Source: Pachyseris speciosa (Eukaryota > Cnidaria > Anthozoa > Scleractinia > Pachyseridae). From it: DNA of 64,000 nt. Numbering within the stretch: position 1 is the stretch's first letter; every line of letters starts with the position of its first letter. The notes under the pieces were generated by a model. That model made no database searches and had not been told where the DNA came from. It saw nothing but the letters and a program-made list of their open reading frames with translations. Shown here one piece after another: positions 29,436 through 42,200 of this stretch. The stretch lies in contig JAEMWC010000620.1 in the NCBI GenBank assembly GCA_016490735.1, positions 426,001 to 490,000 of the forward strand, given 5' to 3'. The translations under genes were made by a program, and so were the position numbers.

Positions 29436-29734
29436 TTATCGCTTGTTAATTTTTGTACTTGAATCTTGATGCATTATTCTTATTTTCTTTTTTGAGCGTA
29501 AATAATGGTGAGCGATTAGTACAGTCAGATGATTGATCTGTGGCAATATGGACTGATGGGTGGATGGATCAATTGACCGTTTCCCTGTCCTTACATTGAA
29601 CAGGTCATTTACAACTATCTTCATTTCTTTTTCTTTTTCAAGCTAATGGATAAGAGGGTTGGTTTCTAAACAAACTGTGGTGCTGCCTCGGTAGGGGAGT
29701 GAACACGGATTTGAAGTATTATCAACCAAATTGA

Positions 29735-29990
29735 TAGAAATGCATGAAACCCCAAACAGAAACTTGGAATTAAAAAATCTGAGTTCCAGATGGGATTTAA
29801 ACCCATGACCTTCGGCGATCTAGACGGACGCTCTAACCACTGAGCTACTGGAGACTCTATGGTCAGCAAGGGTGAAATGTGGGTTTTGACTGGAACCGCA
29901 TCACGCGGGTCACACAGCCAAATAATGACTAGCACACTCATAACCGCATCATGCAGTCACATTAAGGCATATCAAAGATGCAACCATCCA
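29735..29990 (-). repeat. tRNA-derived SINE, copy 1
   Basis: On the minus strand the head (29857-29781) contains TAGCTCAGTGGTTAGAGC (A box and D arm) and GGTCATGGGTTTAAATCC (B box and T arm). The anticodon arm is imperfect. The tail GAAACCCCAAACAGAAACTT is shared with the copy at 30030. Confidence 0.75.
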
Positions 29991-29994
29991 AGAT

Positions 29995-30165
29995 TTCCAA
30001 AGTGAGTGAAATAAGAAGTACAGCATGATAGGCATGAAACCCCAAATGGAAACTTGGAAAAAATCCGAGTTCCAGATGGGATTTGAACCCACGACCCTGC
30101 GCGATATCGAGGGGTTCCATGCATTTCTATCATGCTGTATTTCTTATTTCACTCACTTTGGAGAT
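29995..30165. repeat. Truncated SINE copy 2 inside a 50-bp inverted repeat
   Basis: The second, shorter SINE copy (30030-30110) shares the tail and B-box part of copy 1. Its outer flank AAAGTGAGTGAAATAAGAAG at about 29999 is inverted at about 30143-30162, including the adjoining ATGCATTTCTATCATGCTGT side, giving a foldback unit. Confidence 0.65.
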
Positions 30166-30519
30166 CAACCAAATTAATAACTGAAAAGATAAATTGGCCA
30201 CTGTAATGAGCAAAAGCTGGGGTTACTTCAGCTCTATGTAGAATTCAGGCTGCCTTTTTATGACAATTTGCTTAAGGTGGCTGAACACAGTTTTGATTGT
30301 TTTTGAGTATGTCATTTGTAAGGCATTATATGAGAAATATTGCAAAACCCTAATTTTCACTTTTTTGACACTGCACACAGCTTTCAATAACTAATTATTG
30401 TCTGAAATGAACTCAAACAAATTTAAACAGACAGGTTTAAAAAAAATAAAGAATTAAGTTGCCCAGTGAAAATTGATTGTTTCACAAAATTCCTTTGTTC
30501 GACTTGTTAATCTCGGACC

Positions 30520-31465
30520 CAGATCTCCCACAGCCAAGCGAAAGGGAGATCTGGTAAAATTCAAAAGTACGCCATTTCTCATTGGCTACTGGAAAAATGG
30601 CTACCGCAATCTAATCTATGCTATGATTGGCTCTTTTAGTGTGCCTTTTTGGGTTTTATTTTCGTGGCAAATATTCAACGTGGCAGGTGGTATGGAAAAC
30701 GCGAGCGATAGTTTTAAGTGTGATGCGACACAGCTGGGAGGAAATTTTTTTTCCAACGCTGGGAAAGCTTTGAGATTAAAACGAATTATTCAAAAACTGT
30801 GTGAGATTTGTGTCAAAAACACAGACGAACTTCTGAAGTTCTATTGCAGATCTTGTTTTGATAAACTGGTATTAGCCGCAACATTTTTCTGATATAACTG
30901 ATCGGACAAAAATATCTCCCCACACTACCTGTTGCTCACAGCTACCTCTGGAACTTTCCGACCTCTAGATATAGATGGGCGTGAAACCTGGCTTCAAGAC
31001 TACCATCAGCCTTGCTCCCAGAAACATTTATCTTTGCACAAGACACTCCCACTGAGTTAAAGTTATTTATTTGATCGTCGATCAGAGGGTTGAGTGGCAA
31101 AACCACGATTACAATTGACGTGCCCTTTCTTTTTGTCTTTGCAGCGAGATGATCGTAATGTGAAGAAAGTACTTGATAAGTTAGTGATTTACTGTAACCA
31201 GTTGGGAGAATAATTAACCAATCTCGGCCATTGATAACAACCTCCTGTATTGCCTCTTTTATCTTTCATTTGATTTTCCTCTGGACCGCAACCAATTGAA
31301 AAGCGCTCTCAGAGTTCATTTATCTTTTGCTCATAAACAAAATAAGGACCAGCATGCGTAGTTGTAGTGAGACCTGTATATTGGGCCTGACTCTTATTGA
31401 GCATGCTCCAAATTCGAACTTTACCAGATCTCCCTTTCACTTGGCCGTGGGAGATCAGGGTATGA
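30520..31465. mobile_element. Non-autonomous element with about 48-bp inverted ends
   Basis: CCCAGATCTCCCACAGCCAA and the following GAAAGGGAGATCTGGTAAA at 30519-30567 are inverted at 31416-31465 with few differences. The internal open frame (30473-30892) starts outside the element and shows no recognizable motif, so I do not call it a gene. Confidence 0.55.
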
Positions 31466-31496
31466 GATTGGACTTCTGTTTTAGAGGTAGTTTTTT

Positions 31497-32107
31497 CAAA
31501 AAACATTTTAGTATAAAAACTAGCAATAACAAATGACATTTTGATCTCCCCAAGATCATTTTCAAGTTGAAGAAAGAGCGAATGAAATATACATATATAC
31601 GTACAAATTAGGGCGTGAGAATGTCCATCGAAAAAATATGTAAATACAAGTGCTAAAATATAATGGTAATGGTAAGGGTAAGGTATTTATATACCGCTCA
31701 TATCACATAGTCTCATGGTGGTTTACATCACTGGCCAGGGGACTTGACCAGACTGCTTGTACAGTTTACAATTAATGAAGTAAGTAATGAGTGCCCCGTA
31801 ATGTAGATATCTAGGACAGACACTAGGGGTGGTCACAGCCAGAGTTTTGTTCTGTCCCTAGTGGTTCTTTTACGTCCCACAGAATCATATTAAGTGAAAG
31901 TACTGTGAGACAGGGCCTACGGTTTTAAGTGTATTATTTTAACACTTACATTTTAGCGCTTGTATTTACATATTTTATCGTTGGACATTGTCATGCCCTA
32001 ATTTGTACTTATATATGTATATTTCATTCGCTTTTTCTTCAACTTCAAAATGATCTCAGGAAGATCGAAACGTCGTTTTTTATCGCTAGTTTTTATACTA
32101 CAATGTT
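31497..32107. repeat. Foldback repeat, about 170-bp arms, 270-bp centre
   Basis: The arm at 31497-31668 (for example GAATGAAATATACATATATA) is inverted at 31938-32107 at roughly 80-85% identity. The centre holds a different repeat with TTTATATACCGCTCATATCA and CTTTTACGTCCCACAGAATC. The nested structure suggests an insertion into, or inversion of, a repeat. Confidence 0.7.
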
Positions 32108-32122
32108 TTAGAGTTCTCATTA

Positions 32123-32269
32123 ATAGGTGGTTTGCAAGTTACGTCATCGCCGCCATGCTGGTGGACGTTAACAATACATCTCTCATTAGCTCCTTTTGTT
32201 CGTCCACCAGCATTTGTTCGTTTCACCATTGTTATCTGTGTCTCTAGAGATTGGCTGCAAACCACCTAT
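32123..32269. mobile_element. 147-bp MITE
   Basis: ATAGGTGGTTTGCA is perfectly inverted at 32256-32269. An inner pair, ATGCTGGTGGACG and CGTCCACCAGCAT, adds a second stem. Confidence 0.75.
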
Positions 32270-32668
32270 ATTTGAAATGCATTGAAAATAAGAATTCGGC
32301 CAAATTTCATCAAATTCTAATGATAAGATTTGATCGTCTTAAAAGGTGCAAAAATTCAGCAGTCTCAAATGCTTTTCTTAGTATGCATGCACACCTCAAG
32401 ATAATAAGCGATTTCCATTTCGTGGTTTGAGGACCGCATTTCAATCCCCAACACAAACAGGCAAAAAAATGTTTCGCCACCATGTTTTTTGCCTCATTTA
32501 AAACCTGCACTATCCCGCGAATTGCTGCTGACCTCGCAGAAACTATGTTCAACCACCTTAACTTTGTTCGACAAAACACATGTAGCTGGTACGAGTAAAG
32601 CAGTACAATACGAACTGGACGAATTGGACGTCCTGTCATATCAAATAGATTTTTTTTACAATTCTTAC

Positions 32669-32732
32669 TGGTTCTGTTCAAGATTTGTGCGACTTTCTTC
32701 TTGTTGTCTCTGCAGTTCTGATCTTGCAATAC
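32669..32732 (-). CDS. Coiled-coil gene exon 3 (64-nt exon)
   Basis: A small minus-strand exon with a TGTCAG acceptor and a CCA/GTAAGA donor. Completed by one base from exon 2 it encodes GIARSELQRQQEESRTNLEQ and N, polar coiled coil. Its phases (two bases at the start, two at the end) fit both neighbours exactly. Confidence 0.7.
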
Positions 32733-33267
32733 CTGACAGTGATAAATAGGAACTAACTCAAGATCATCTCATAATCGATCACAGTCTAATAATTCTCTTG
32801 TTATATTCTACAACACTAGCAGGCTAATCAATTGTCAAGTACAAACTTCACATAACATAATTATCTACATTATGTAACAACATGGTTGTGATGTTATCTA
32901 GGTGAGCTGTTGATTGAACAAAATGCCAACTTTTAAACACAAGCTATCACCACGAAACAACATGTTAAAAATAAAAAACCATCAGTTTTGTGAACAATAT
33001 AATGAAATTGTTACATATTCTTTGCTGATGTCTACTTGTAAAAGCATGATATTGTCTTTGCAATCAACTCAGTTGTCATATCTTCTTTTCAGTGTATGGA
33101 CGTTTGTCAATCAACTTTGGAGAACCCATTCACTGAAACCTGCATACAGTGGTAACAGCTAGGACGGTAAGAGACAGTGACCACAGCAATAATGATGTTA
33201 CTGAGTAGAGGACTTTACCATTTCAAAGAAAACATGTGCGACCACAATACACAATGTAATTCCTTAC

Positions 33268-33347
33268 CAAGTTCATCATTAAGTAACTCCAGCGACGTTT
33301 TAAGTCTTTCATTTGCTGCTACAAGTTGCTGTTCATTGCTCAAGAGG
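33268..33347 (-). CDS. Coiled-coil gene exon 2
   Basis: 80 nt on the minus strand with a TTTCAG acceptor and a CTTG/GTAAGG donor. It encodes LLSNEQQLVAANERLKTSLE and LLNDEL, heptad-like. It starts with one base of a codon begun in the exon at 58303-58364, 25 kb upstream. Other exons could in principle lie in that intron, but the phase fits a direct junction. Confidence 0.75.
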
Positions 33348-33878
33348 CTGAAACAAAGAAAAATGCATGCATTTCTCCAGAGTAAAGTAATAGATAGGGT
33401 TGTTTCTTTGCACTTCTCGGGGCCTACCAGCTTTAAGGGGCAAATGCAGTAAAAGGTGCTGTATCCTCAGGCTCAATGAGGTACCACTTTCGGTTCTACC
33501 CCTTCCAACCCCCCCCCCCCCAAAAAAAAAAAAAAGAAAAAAAAAAAAACGACACTTCCGATAAATGGCACCCAAGATATTTAGATAATGACTTCAATTT
33601 TTGAAAGTCTTGGAAACTGGAATTACAAGTGAAAATTAATTGGACATGGTGATTACATGTTTATAACATAGGGAACAAAATTTTCCCCACACTTTTAAGG
33701 CACGTGAGTGAAACCACTCACTTGTAAGCAAAAGAAATAAAAAACAATTCAACCGTTTCTTAGAGGCAAAAAAGTAAGACGATTGTCACACAGCTCATTA
33801 TAGAAAAATATGAATAAACTAAACAAAATGACAGTTAAACCAAATGTTAAGTTTTAGATGTACGTTTTAATTGAAGGG
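33348..33878 (-). other. Start of the 25-kb intron
   Basis: No gene. A C-run followed by A-run (33509-33550) produces artefactual Gly- and Phe-rich open frames. Confidence 0.5.
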
Positions 33879-36211
33879 CTTGGTGGAAAACTATGCTAAG
33901 TGGATTTTTTGGAGTTTTTTTAATTTTGCTCCAAAATTGCAGGTTTTTTGCATACAGGCTTGTTTTTATGTGGTAAACATTGCTCTGTATTCTTTTTCGC
34001 TGATTTGCACTTAGTCTTCGAGAAAACACGGGGCAAAAAACCTGTTCACCTAAAAATCCACTTAGCATAGTTTTCCACCAAGTGCTTCATAAGCCTGCCT
34101 TATTAAAATTCATCAAGCAATGCCCAAGGGTATTCTTTATGCGCAATGTCCCTTTTTGACTCATAAACAGCACACAAGATGCCCATCTGACTTGGAAATG
34201 GTCGACTTTTTTAAATGCAGTGCTTATTACCAGTGTTTTGGCTACTGATAGTGCCCAAGAAGCTTCCTTAGCAGGATAACAGTGTGCAGCGTTCTTGGTT
34301 GACTTAAAAACAGCACACAGCAGCCTTGGTTAACCTTAAGCCAATGCGCATAGATTTTGTCTGACCTGAAAACAGCACTCTTAAGATTTAGGGTTATTGT
34401 TAAGTTTAGAGTTAGGGTTAAAATTAGGGCTAGGGTTAGCGTTGGGGGTTAGGGCTAGGGTTAGAGTTAGGGTTAGGGTTAGAGCTAGGGTTAGGGTTAG
34501 AGCTAGGGATAGGGTTTGGCCTAGGGCATTGCAAAATGCTAACATTAAAGTAAGCGGCATATTTTGAGTCTCAATCAGCTTAAAGGGTTTCTCTGAAATG
34601 AAAAGAGCGCACAGGTTTCTTAGTTGACTCTTAACTTTTTCGGAAATGCTTTGGCCGATAGAAGTAAAGTGCTGATGAGGGTGTTTTGGTTGAAAACAGC
34701 ATACAGCAGGATCGGACTTGATTCTAACTCAGTGCTCAAAAAGCTTGCTGTCCACTGAAAAATAGAACAAAATATTAAAGACGGCTGTTTTTACTTGAAG
34801 ATAGGTTTTGGCCAATACCAAAAACTTCTGTTCGTGAGAAAAACGATTTTGAAGGGTTCATTTTCGTTGTCAAATGGAACCAGTGGAATGAAAATCGTAT
34901 CACAAATCAACGTAAATGACAGTGACAAAATTGGGACAAAATACTTATCTATTTTTGTGGGCTTCAAGACGTAAATATTTGCATAAGATGTGAAATTTAA
35001 TCCCTATCGTCTGATGCGTAACACAACGACTTGTTAAAATATCTCACGTGCAAATACTTCTTTGCTGGTGTTTATCTCTCTTGAAAATACGTTTTGCTGT
35101 TGTTTACAAGCCTCCACAGAATCAAAATAACCGAGTTGATTGACGCAAAAGTGATTTATATGTTGAAATTCGGCTTCATGTCTACCTGTGTTTACATAAC
35201 AACTTGACGACTGACCACGAGTAATATTTGCCACACGCGCAAACACAATTTTTCCCTGTATTGTTTTCAAGATACTCATCAAAAACGGACGGACTTCTCG
35301 TCATGCTGATTTCCCTCTCTCGGATGAATTCTCCTTAATGTTTCCGAATTTTGATGAACTGTTTCACGGCTTCGGTGGCCTGTGAGACAGTGCCCACTTC
35401 ACTGGGAATGTTATGCCCTCCGCGAGTGAAAATCACTGATTTTTTTGCCCTAAACTCCAAAAACACCTCTCCTTTTCGGAAATTCTAGCAGGGCAACGTT
35501 TCAGAAATAGACTAAGACCAAGACTAGCAAAGCCAAGCCACTTTTTAGATGAGAGATGCTTTGAGTTTTTTTTCTGCCCGGCTTTTACTCTCTAACCCCA
35601 AACCGGAGAGTCAATATATTTCTTCATGGTTTGGCAAGCAGAGAAAACACAACTGGCTTCTTTCAACAATGTTAGACTTGTGGGTCTATAGACTTAATGA
35701 TGTCCTTCGACCACCGGGCGAACAGGCAAATGGACATAATTCGATTAAATCAAACAAGCTAGCGCAGATCAAGTCAGGAGCTTGCGCAGACACGTCGCAT
35801 AAGTATCGATGTTTTAACCGCCAAATCGTTTAGTTTACGTCACACTGTGGAACAATCCTTTCTACCAATCATTTCAGTCAATCATTTCATGTCCAGTTTC
35901 AGTTTTACTCTTTAGTTACGAGCATTTGGTGCTTACTGAATTTTCAAATAAAGAATACCCTTGGGCATTGCTTCATGAATGTTAATAAGGCAGACTTATG
36001 GAGGGCTTGTGGAAAACTATGCTAAGTGGATTTATGGAGTTTTTTTTATTTTGCTCCAAAATTGCTGGTTTTTTGCATATGGGCTTGTTGTTATGTGGTA
36101 AACATTGCTCTGTATTAATTCTTTTTCGCTGCTTTGTGCTTAGTCTTCGAGAAAACATGGGCCAAAAAATGCGTTCACCTAAAAATCCACTTAGCACAGT
36201 TTTCCACCAAG
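33879..36211. mobile_element. 2.3-kb unit flanked by MITE-like ends
   Basis: Two 205-bp MITE-like copies (33879-34082, 36006-36211) each have 26-bp inverted ends starting CTTGGTGGAAAACTATGC and are in the same orientation. Just inside them, about 55 bp (GCAATGCCCAAGGGTATTCT) at about 34120 is inverted at about 35950. Between lie a TTAGGG-like array and 1.4 kb without a recognizable gene; one minus-strand open frame (35034-35282) has no motif I know. This may be one long-ended element or two insertions into an inverted repeat. Confidence 0.5.
34387..34525. repeat. Interstitial TTAGGG-type repeat
   Basis: About 140 bp of imperfect GTTAGG/TTAGGG/TAGGGC units such as TTAGGGTTAGGGTTAGAGCT. This resembles the animal telomere repeat but is degenerate and internal. 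Confidence 0.85.
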
Positions 36212-36391
36212 CCCTTCCATTAATATCAGTTGTTTTTTTATTTTTTGCCGCTAGAAAATCAAAGTCGGTTTATCCTAAGAAGGAATTTGGAGGGTCACCT
36301 CTCCATCTGACCCTAACCTCCTTGTTGCTGACCCATTAAAGCCATACTGTGTTCTGTGTCCTTATCGTCATGTGGCAAGAAGCTTTAGTGA

Positions 36392-37110
36392 CTTGTTTTT
36401 TCACTGCTCCATTGTGCGAAGTTTCTGGCACTCAATACAGCCCCTCTTTGAAAGCTATACAATTTGTGAAATTGATGTTATTCTTGGTGTTACTCGACCA
36501 GTCAAAGATTCCCTTCTTTATAATCACCTTATCTTACTCTCGAAGCAGTATATTTATAGTTGTAAACTCAAGAATGCTTTACCGACAAGAGTTGTATTTT
36601 TAACAAAAGTGAAAGCAGTCTTTGAAATGGAGCGTCGGATAGCAAAAGAGAGAAATAAACTCTCCTTTCATCTTAAAAAATGGGATAAGCTCCTAACACG
36701 GGAACATCACCTCAAACTTCCATAATATTACACTTTTCGCTATTCTGTTATTATTTATTATATTTTTATGGAATTGAGTTTTCTTCATAACTATTTTCTA
36801 TTTCTTTGTTAAAATATAGCACCTTGTAAGGCACGTTTACCTATCTGTATTTGTATAATTTTCGTATGTCTTTCCAAAAATTTGTTCAGTATGTACGAGT
36901 AAATGTAAGTTGTAATGATTGTACCAGCTAGTGTGAATTAATAGTTTGTGTGCGTGTGTGCACGTTTGTGTGTGTGGTGTGTGCGTGCGTGGATGTGCGT
37001 ATTTCGCTATGTAAGCAACATTGTTATTTGTTATCTGTTATCTGTACTGTTTATGTAATGAGAAATAAAAAAAAAAAAAAAAAATAAAAAAAAAAAAAAA
37101 AAAAAAAAAA
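36392..37110 (+). mobile_element. 5'-truncated Tx1/L1-like insertion with 14-bp target duplication
   Basis: AGAAGCTTTAGTGA at 36378-36391 is repeated exactly at 37111-37124, directly after a poly(A) run (about 37067-37110). The insert encodes the C-terminal end of a retrotransposon ORF2 (FFHCSIVRSFWHSIQPLFES, then ERRIAKERNKLSFHLKKWDK, stop after 36725), followed by about 340 bp of 3' untranslated sequence with a TG-rich part. This is the classic product of target-primed reverse transcription. Confidence 0.85.
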
Positions 37111-37124
37111 AGAAGCTTTAGTGA

Positions 37125-39806
37125 GGAGAAAGTGCTTGGTAGCTCTAAATCATCTTTTTTTAACCATACAAACTCCTTTGACAGTAGTAATCCTTTCCAG
37201 CTATTGCATGATTTCCGGCATTTTTTAAACAAATACAGTTGAACCTCTCTAATATGGACACCAAAGGGACAGAGCGAAGTGTCTGTATTAGGGAGGTGTC
37301 TTTATTATAGTGATCATGAGTATGAAACCATTTTTACAGCCCCATGGTAATGACAAAAAATGCACTTTTAGCAATAAATAACTCAAAATCAGGAACCTTT
37401 GAAATCAAATTAATTGACGGCTTATCGCCTCTTATCTTTCTTATACAACTGGAATGTTTTGACAGAACCGAAGCACAATGTTTCACACAGTATGCATGAA
37501 GTGTTGTATGCGATACGTTCCAAATAAACATCTAGCAGTGTATGTACATGAGCGTATGGAGTTTCCCCCATTTCTTGGCTTTAAAAAGTGTGGTGCCTTG
37601 TTTTACGGAACACTTCTTTCCAAGTTTATTTTTTTGATAACTTTGCAAAGTTCAACAAGGGTTTTTGTTAACACAATTCACGCTAAAAACTATATATTGT
37701 TACTTTTTTGTTCGGTCAAGTTTTTAACATGCAGAAACATTTTCATTAAAACCTTTCGCACAAATTGAGTCAGATTGTACATAATGAGACTCGGTGGCAG
37801 TCGAAGTCTTGCCAAGATCTTTTGGGGCTAAGCAATGCTTCTTGCTGAAATGTTTGCCAATAAAGGAAGGTGAGTTCTTCTATGTTCTTCAACGCATCAT
37901 GTATTTGTGCCAGCGTTGTTGTTCTCTCAACTAACATATCCAGACAAACTAATTTCAGCCTGTTCCTTCACCGGCTGAAACCAATGTCATTAGACCCTGT
38001 TCGCGCCATCCTCCTGTTCAAAGACCAACCTCAGGTGGTATTCTGCATGGTCAACTTAAAGATTAGAAAGGCAAAGGGAAGGGAGAAAATGGGCACACAC
38101 AAAGCACAGAAGGGAAAACGAAGCGCCTGCAGCAAAGTAATTGTTTCGTATTTTACGTCCCATTTTGGGACGCAAACATCACTTTTTGTTGGAATTAATG
38201 AAATGTCAATCACAAACTTAATCTGGTGTTCTGATTGGTCACCACTGATACCACCACATCTTGATCGGTTGTTCTCAAGTTGTTTAAAGTAAACAGTGTT
38301 GAAGTTGGAAAGAAGAAAAAGGCGGATGAGAACATTTTGCCAATGATTCTCGGGAAAAGTCTGTACAGCCCCCAAAATGATCCCGACCCCAAAATGATCC
38401 CATTTTTCTTTTTGTCAACCCTGAAATGATCCCCAAGGAATTTAAGGAATGGCAATTAAACATGGGACTCTGGGTTATTGCTTAATAATAAGGGAAACAA
38501 AAACCATTTTGGCGTACATAGCAAATTAATTTTGCGGTGCTGATATTAACAACTAAAAGATTATAAAGTAAAATTAAAAATTAGGAAAATACTTTATTTT
38601 GCAATGATTATAATTTGTAGTAACATTTACTGAAGTTAATTACTGTTATTATAAAAGATAGACTACAATACATAACCATATCACTAATTAATAGGTATGT
38701 GTAACACTAACTTCCAAATAGAACTGATTGAATATTAACGTGTTCAACTGCTTTTTTAAGATGGCAAAACATTTTGTTGGTGACATTGCAAGAAATCCGA
38801 CTTCATCGTTATGAATAAAATGGCACTTAACATTAACTCATTAACAAAGCATTAACTCTATCACCACCAAGGGGGACTTTATAGATTGACTCTGGCTAAC
38901 TCCAGACAATTTAGGCTGAACTATTGAATCTTTAGACAACCATTATATAAATATTGACAAATATCAACCAATGAAGGGACCAAGTTACATAACATTACCT
39001 CAAGAGGTAAAGGATTAATTAACCTTAAGAATAAAGACAATGAGTGCTTCAGATGGTGTCATATTCGCTATTTAGAACCACAAAATAAACATCCGTAGAG
39101 GATCAAAAAATCAGACCAAGTAATGGTTGAAAAATTGGATTACCCAGGAATTAAATTGAGTACAATACGTTTTAAGTTTCAAGTTTAAGTTTTATTTTCT
39201 TAAATCAGAAATTGAAAATTGAGAAGCAAAATAATATTAATGTATTTTTGGTTATGAGGAAAAGTATGTTGGTCAATAAAACGTTCGTTTTGAAACGTTT
39301 TCTTTAATTTGTCGACTAACAATCTTAAGGTTAGAGGGCCCATATTTAGCTTACAGTAGTAAATAAAAAAAAATTCTTTCAAGGACAATGTAGTTCACTT
39401 GGATGCTTTGTATTGCCTGTATCTAAAATCGAGAGAAGAACATCCTTGATGTCAAAGCTAACAGTTATATTTAAAGAATTAAGTGAAGCCTTCAAATTGT
39501 CCCAAAAATACGCACTTTTATACAACAGAAGAAGACATGTTCTTTGGTCTCCAACTCCTTTTCACAAAGAATCGCATTAAGGGGAATCGACTTTTTTAAA
39601 TCTAAACAGCATATTGTTTGTGTACAAGATCCTGTTTAAAATTTTATATTGGAATTCTCTTCATTTTGTATCCAATGTTGTGTAAGGCAGTAAAAAATAA
39701 TATATCTTTTCCCAGTCCAGCTGGGATGTGTGCGTGTTGAAAGATTCATTGTATTTCTTCTGCGCTGTTGGTGTAGTAGATACCGGTATCTTAGAAACAA
39801 AGCTTT
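37125..39806. other. Intronic stretch without a recognizable gene
   Basis: It contains a pogo-like left end at about 37224 (CAGTTGAACCTCTCTAATAT) with no clear partner, and three AAATGATCCC copies at 38373-38431. Other open frames show no motif. Confidence 0.4.
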
Positions 39807-41320
39807 TTTTTTAATATAGTCACTTTATTTATTCTCAAAACACAACGTACAGAAAGGCTACATTTAGATACAAACATTTTACCTGCAATAAATAGACATT
39901 ACAATTATAATCTGCGATTATATATACATTGACGTTTTCTGTTTACTACATACGTACATACTGACATACATATAATACATACATACATACAAATCCTTAA
40001 ATTCTACATAAAATAATGACTCACACATTACATACATTCAAAAGATTTTACATAAATTACGATTGACTTAAACAGGATGCTATTGTCCATTTACTGTAAA
40101 ATTATCTGATTTTATTGTCTCTAGCGCATAAATATTTTTCTATTTCATATTTGTTTTTTACTTTTGTTTGAAAGCCATGTATGCTAGGGTGAACTTTGTT
40201 TCTTCGATCTGCAATCCCAAAGGTACAATTTTCCTATGATTAACAAGTAATTGAGCAAGATACATTTGGAAGTGATGCTAGTACCAAACAACACATCTCT
40301 AAGATTTAGGTGAACCTTCCGATTTGTTATTGAATAGAAGAAGGATTCAAACTGCCTCCAAAATTGTTGAGTAAAAACAGTGAAACATCAGATGGTAGAT
40401 GGTTTCGGCTTCTTGTTTACAGAAGGTACATTTATTATCTTCAATAAAGCCTATCTTAAATAATTTTGCGTTTGTATATAAAATGAAATTCGAAACTTTG
40501 TACTGAAAAGCTCTTAGGTAAGGTTCGAAAGTAACAGTGCGTGGGAGACTGTAAACTTGTACACAATGTATAAGTTGATTCTCTGTAAAGTTGAAGTCAT
40601 GTTTTAAGTTTTGCAGCATGATTAGGTAATTGAGCTTTGTATACTCACTAAGAGCATGTAATATTCCTTCAATTTCTTCTTAGTTACATCAAACAAACAA
40701 TTCAAGTATTTAAAAGAGGGATTTGTTATCATAGGATGGTAGTTTGTGTGTCTTACTGTAGGTTTGATGGTACAGAGTGGCGCAGGCCGGTCCACATTAA
40801 AATATTGTTTCTGGCGATGTTTCTTTATCTTAAAAACTTTATCCTTGAAATTTTTTTCATAAATTAGATTTTCGTCATATGTAAAGAAGGCTCCCAAGGC
40901 TTTTACTGGCTCATCAGGCCATTTGATACCAAAGGGTTTAATATCATTGTCTTTTAATGACCCACTCCACAATCCTTCTGTTTTGGAGCCGTTGACTTTT
41001 AGACCGGATAAGTATTTGAATGCGTCTAGCGAATTAAAAAGTGCTTGAGCAGAATTTGTATCAGAGAGAACTGCTGTCGTGTCATCTGCGTACTGAAGAA
41101 GTTTAGTCTCTTCATTGCCTATTGTGATACCTTTGATTAGAACATTACTGCGTAGAGAAATCGCTAGTGTCTCGACTGCTAGAATGAACAGATATAGGGA
41201 GAGCGGATCCCCCTGCCTTACCCCTCGTTCAAGGTTAAAGTAGTCTGAGACAGTGCCATTATTTATTACGCAGCTTCAAATATTTTGGTAAAAAACCTTA
41301 GAAACAAACTGTCACATAAT
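39807..41320 (-). pseudogene. Tx1/L1-like element A1, 5' truncated
   Basis: Minus strand. From about 41320 downward, frames give RGVRQGDPLSLYLFILAVET, LLQYADDTTAVLSDT (catalytic YADD intact), then WSGSLKDNDIKPFGIKWPDE. The C-terminal region has FKIGFIEDNKCTFCKQEAET and YHLMFHC. The 3' untranslated region contains TACATACATA repeats and ends at a T-run on the plus strand (39807-39815), i.e. the poly(A) tail. Upstream RT parts and the endonuclease are absent. At least three frame changes. Confidence 0.75.
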
Positions 41321-42200
41321 GACTGATTGAAGATTTTGAAGATCAACTTTTTCCCCTTCAATACGTAAATTGAAATTAAATTATTAAATTATCAGGTATT
41401 TTTGAGGAGATAGACATTTTATTTGTTTTTAATGCTTTGCACCATTCCAGCAGAAGAGCACCAAAGAGACTGAAAAGTAAGAAATGTTTCAACTGGTGAG
41501 AGAGCTGAATATAATGGCTCCTTGTTTGACTTAACTCTCCACCTGCGTTGTAGAGATCTCCAGTTTTGACAATTCCAAGATCTACCAGCCTATTGTTATA
41601 AATTGACTTAGATGCAATACAAATAAACTGGTTGTTCCATATGACTTGATTTGCTGTTTCAGAGAGTGATGAAGGGTTGTCCTCGTTTAGAAGGGCCCAT
41701 GTCACAATGCATTCTTTGTAAAATTCTGGGAAAACTATCCGTAATTTAGTATAGTTAAAATTACAATGGCACACGAATTTTCCCCCTACTTTTTAAAGAT
41801 AAGAATAAAAAAATTCCAGCTTGCAGGGTCGGTGGATAGATATCTCTTGATACAGATTATTGTTTGGGCAGAGATCATTGACTCAATATTACACAGTGTC
41901 AAGTCTACTTTTTCAATAGGGTTGATAAATGCTGTACGCTTTACTTTGTCTTGTCACTTCCAAACAAAAGAATACAATAAAGTATTTATTTTGTTTGAAA
42001 TAAGAACAACCCTATATAAGATCTTTGGTTTAGCGAAACATCTGATAAAGTAAAGTAAGTCCTCTCCAGCCACAGCCCTTCAACAATCCTCTCAGAGGTT
42101 TCTCGATTGATTGAAAATTTAGTTTATAAAACAGGGAGTGGTTAAAGGTAAAATTAAGCCCTAAAATTTTTATGACCTTACTTCTTTCATTATCACCTAG

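Noticed and set aside
29592..29639. Possible 48-nt coiled-coil exon (LEKEKEMKIVVNDLFN) with good splice sites
   Set aside because: It can only be read in phase 0, whereas the flanking exons at 32669 and 26462 require a 2+1 split codon and join perfectly without it.
29781..29857. tRNA gene
   Set aside because: The A and B boxes are good but the anticodon stem is imperfect and the unit continues into a repeated tail, so it is a SINE head.
34387..34525. Chromosome end
   Set aside because: The repeat is short, degenerate and flanked by ordinary sequence on both sides.
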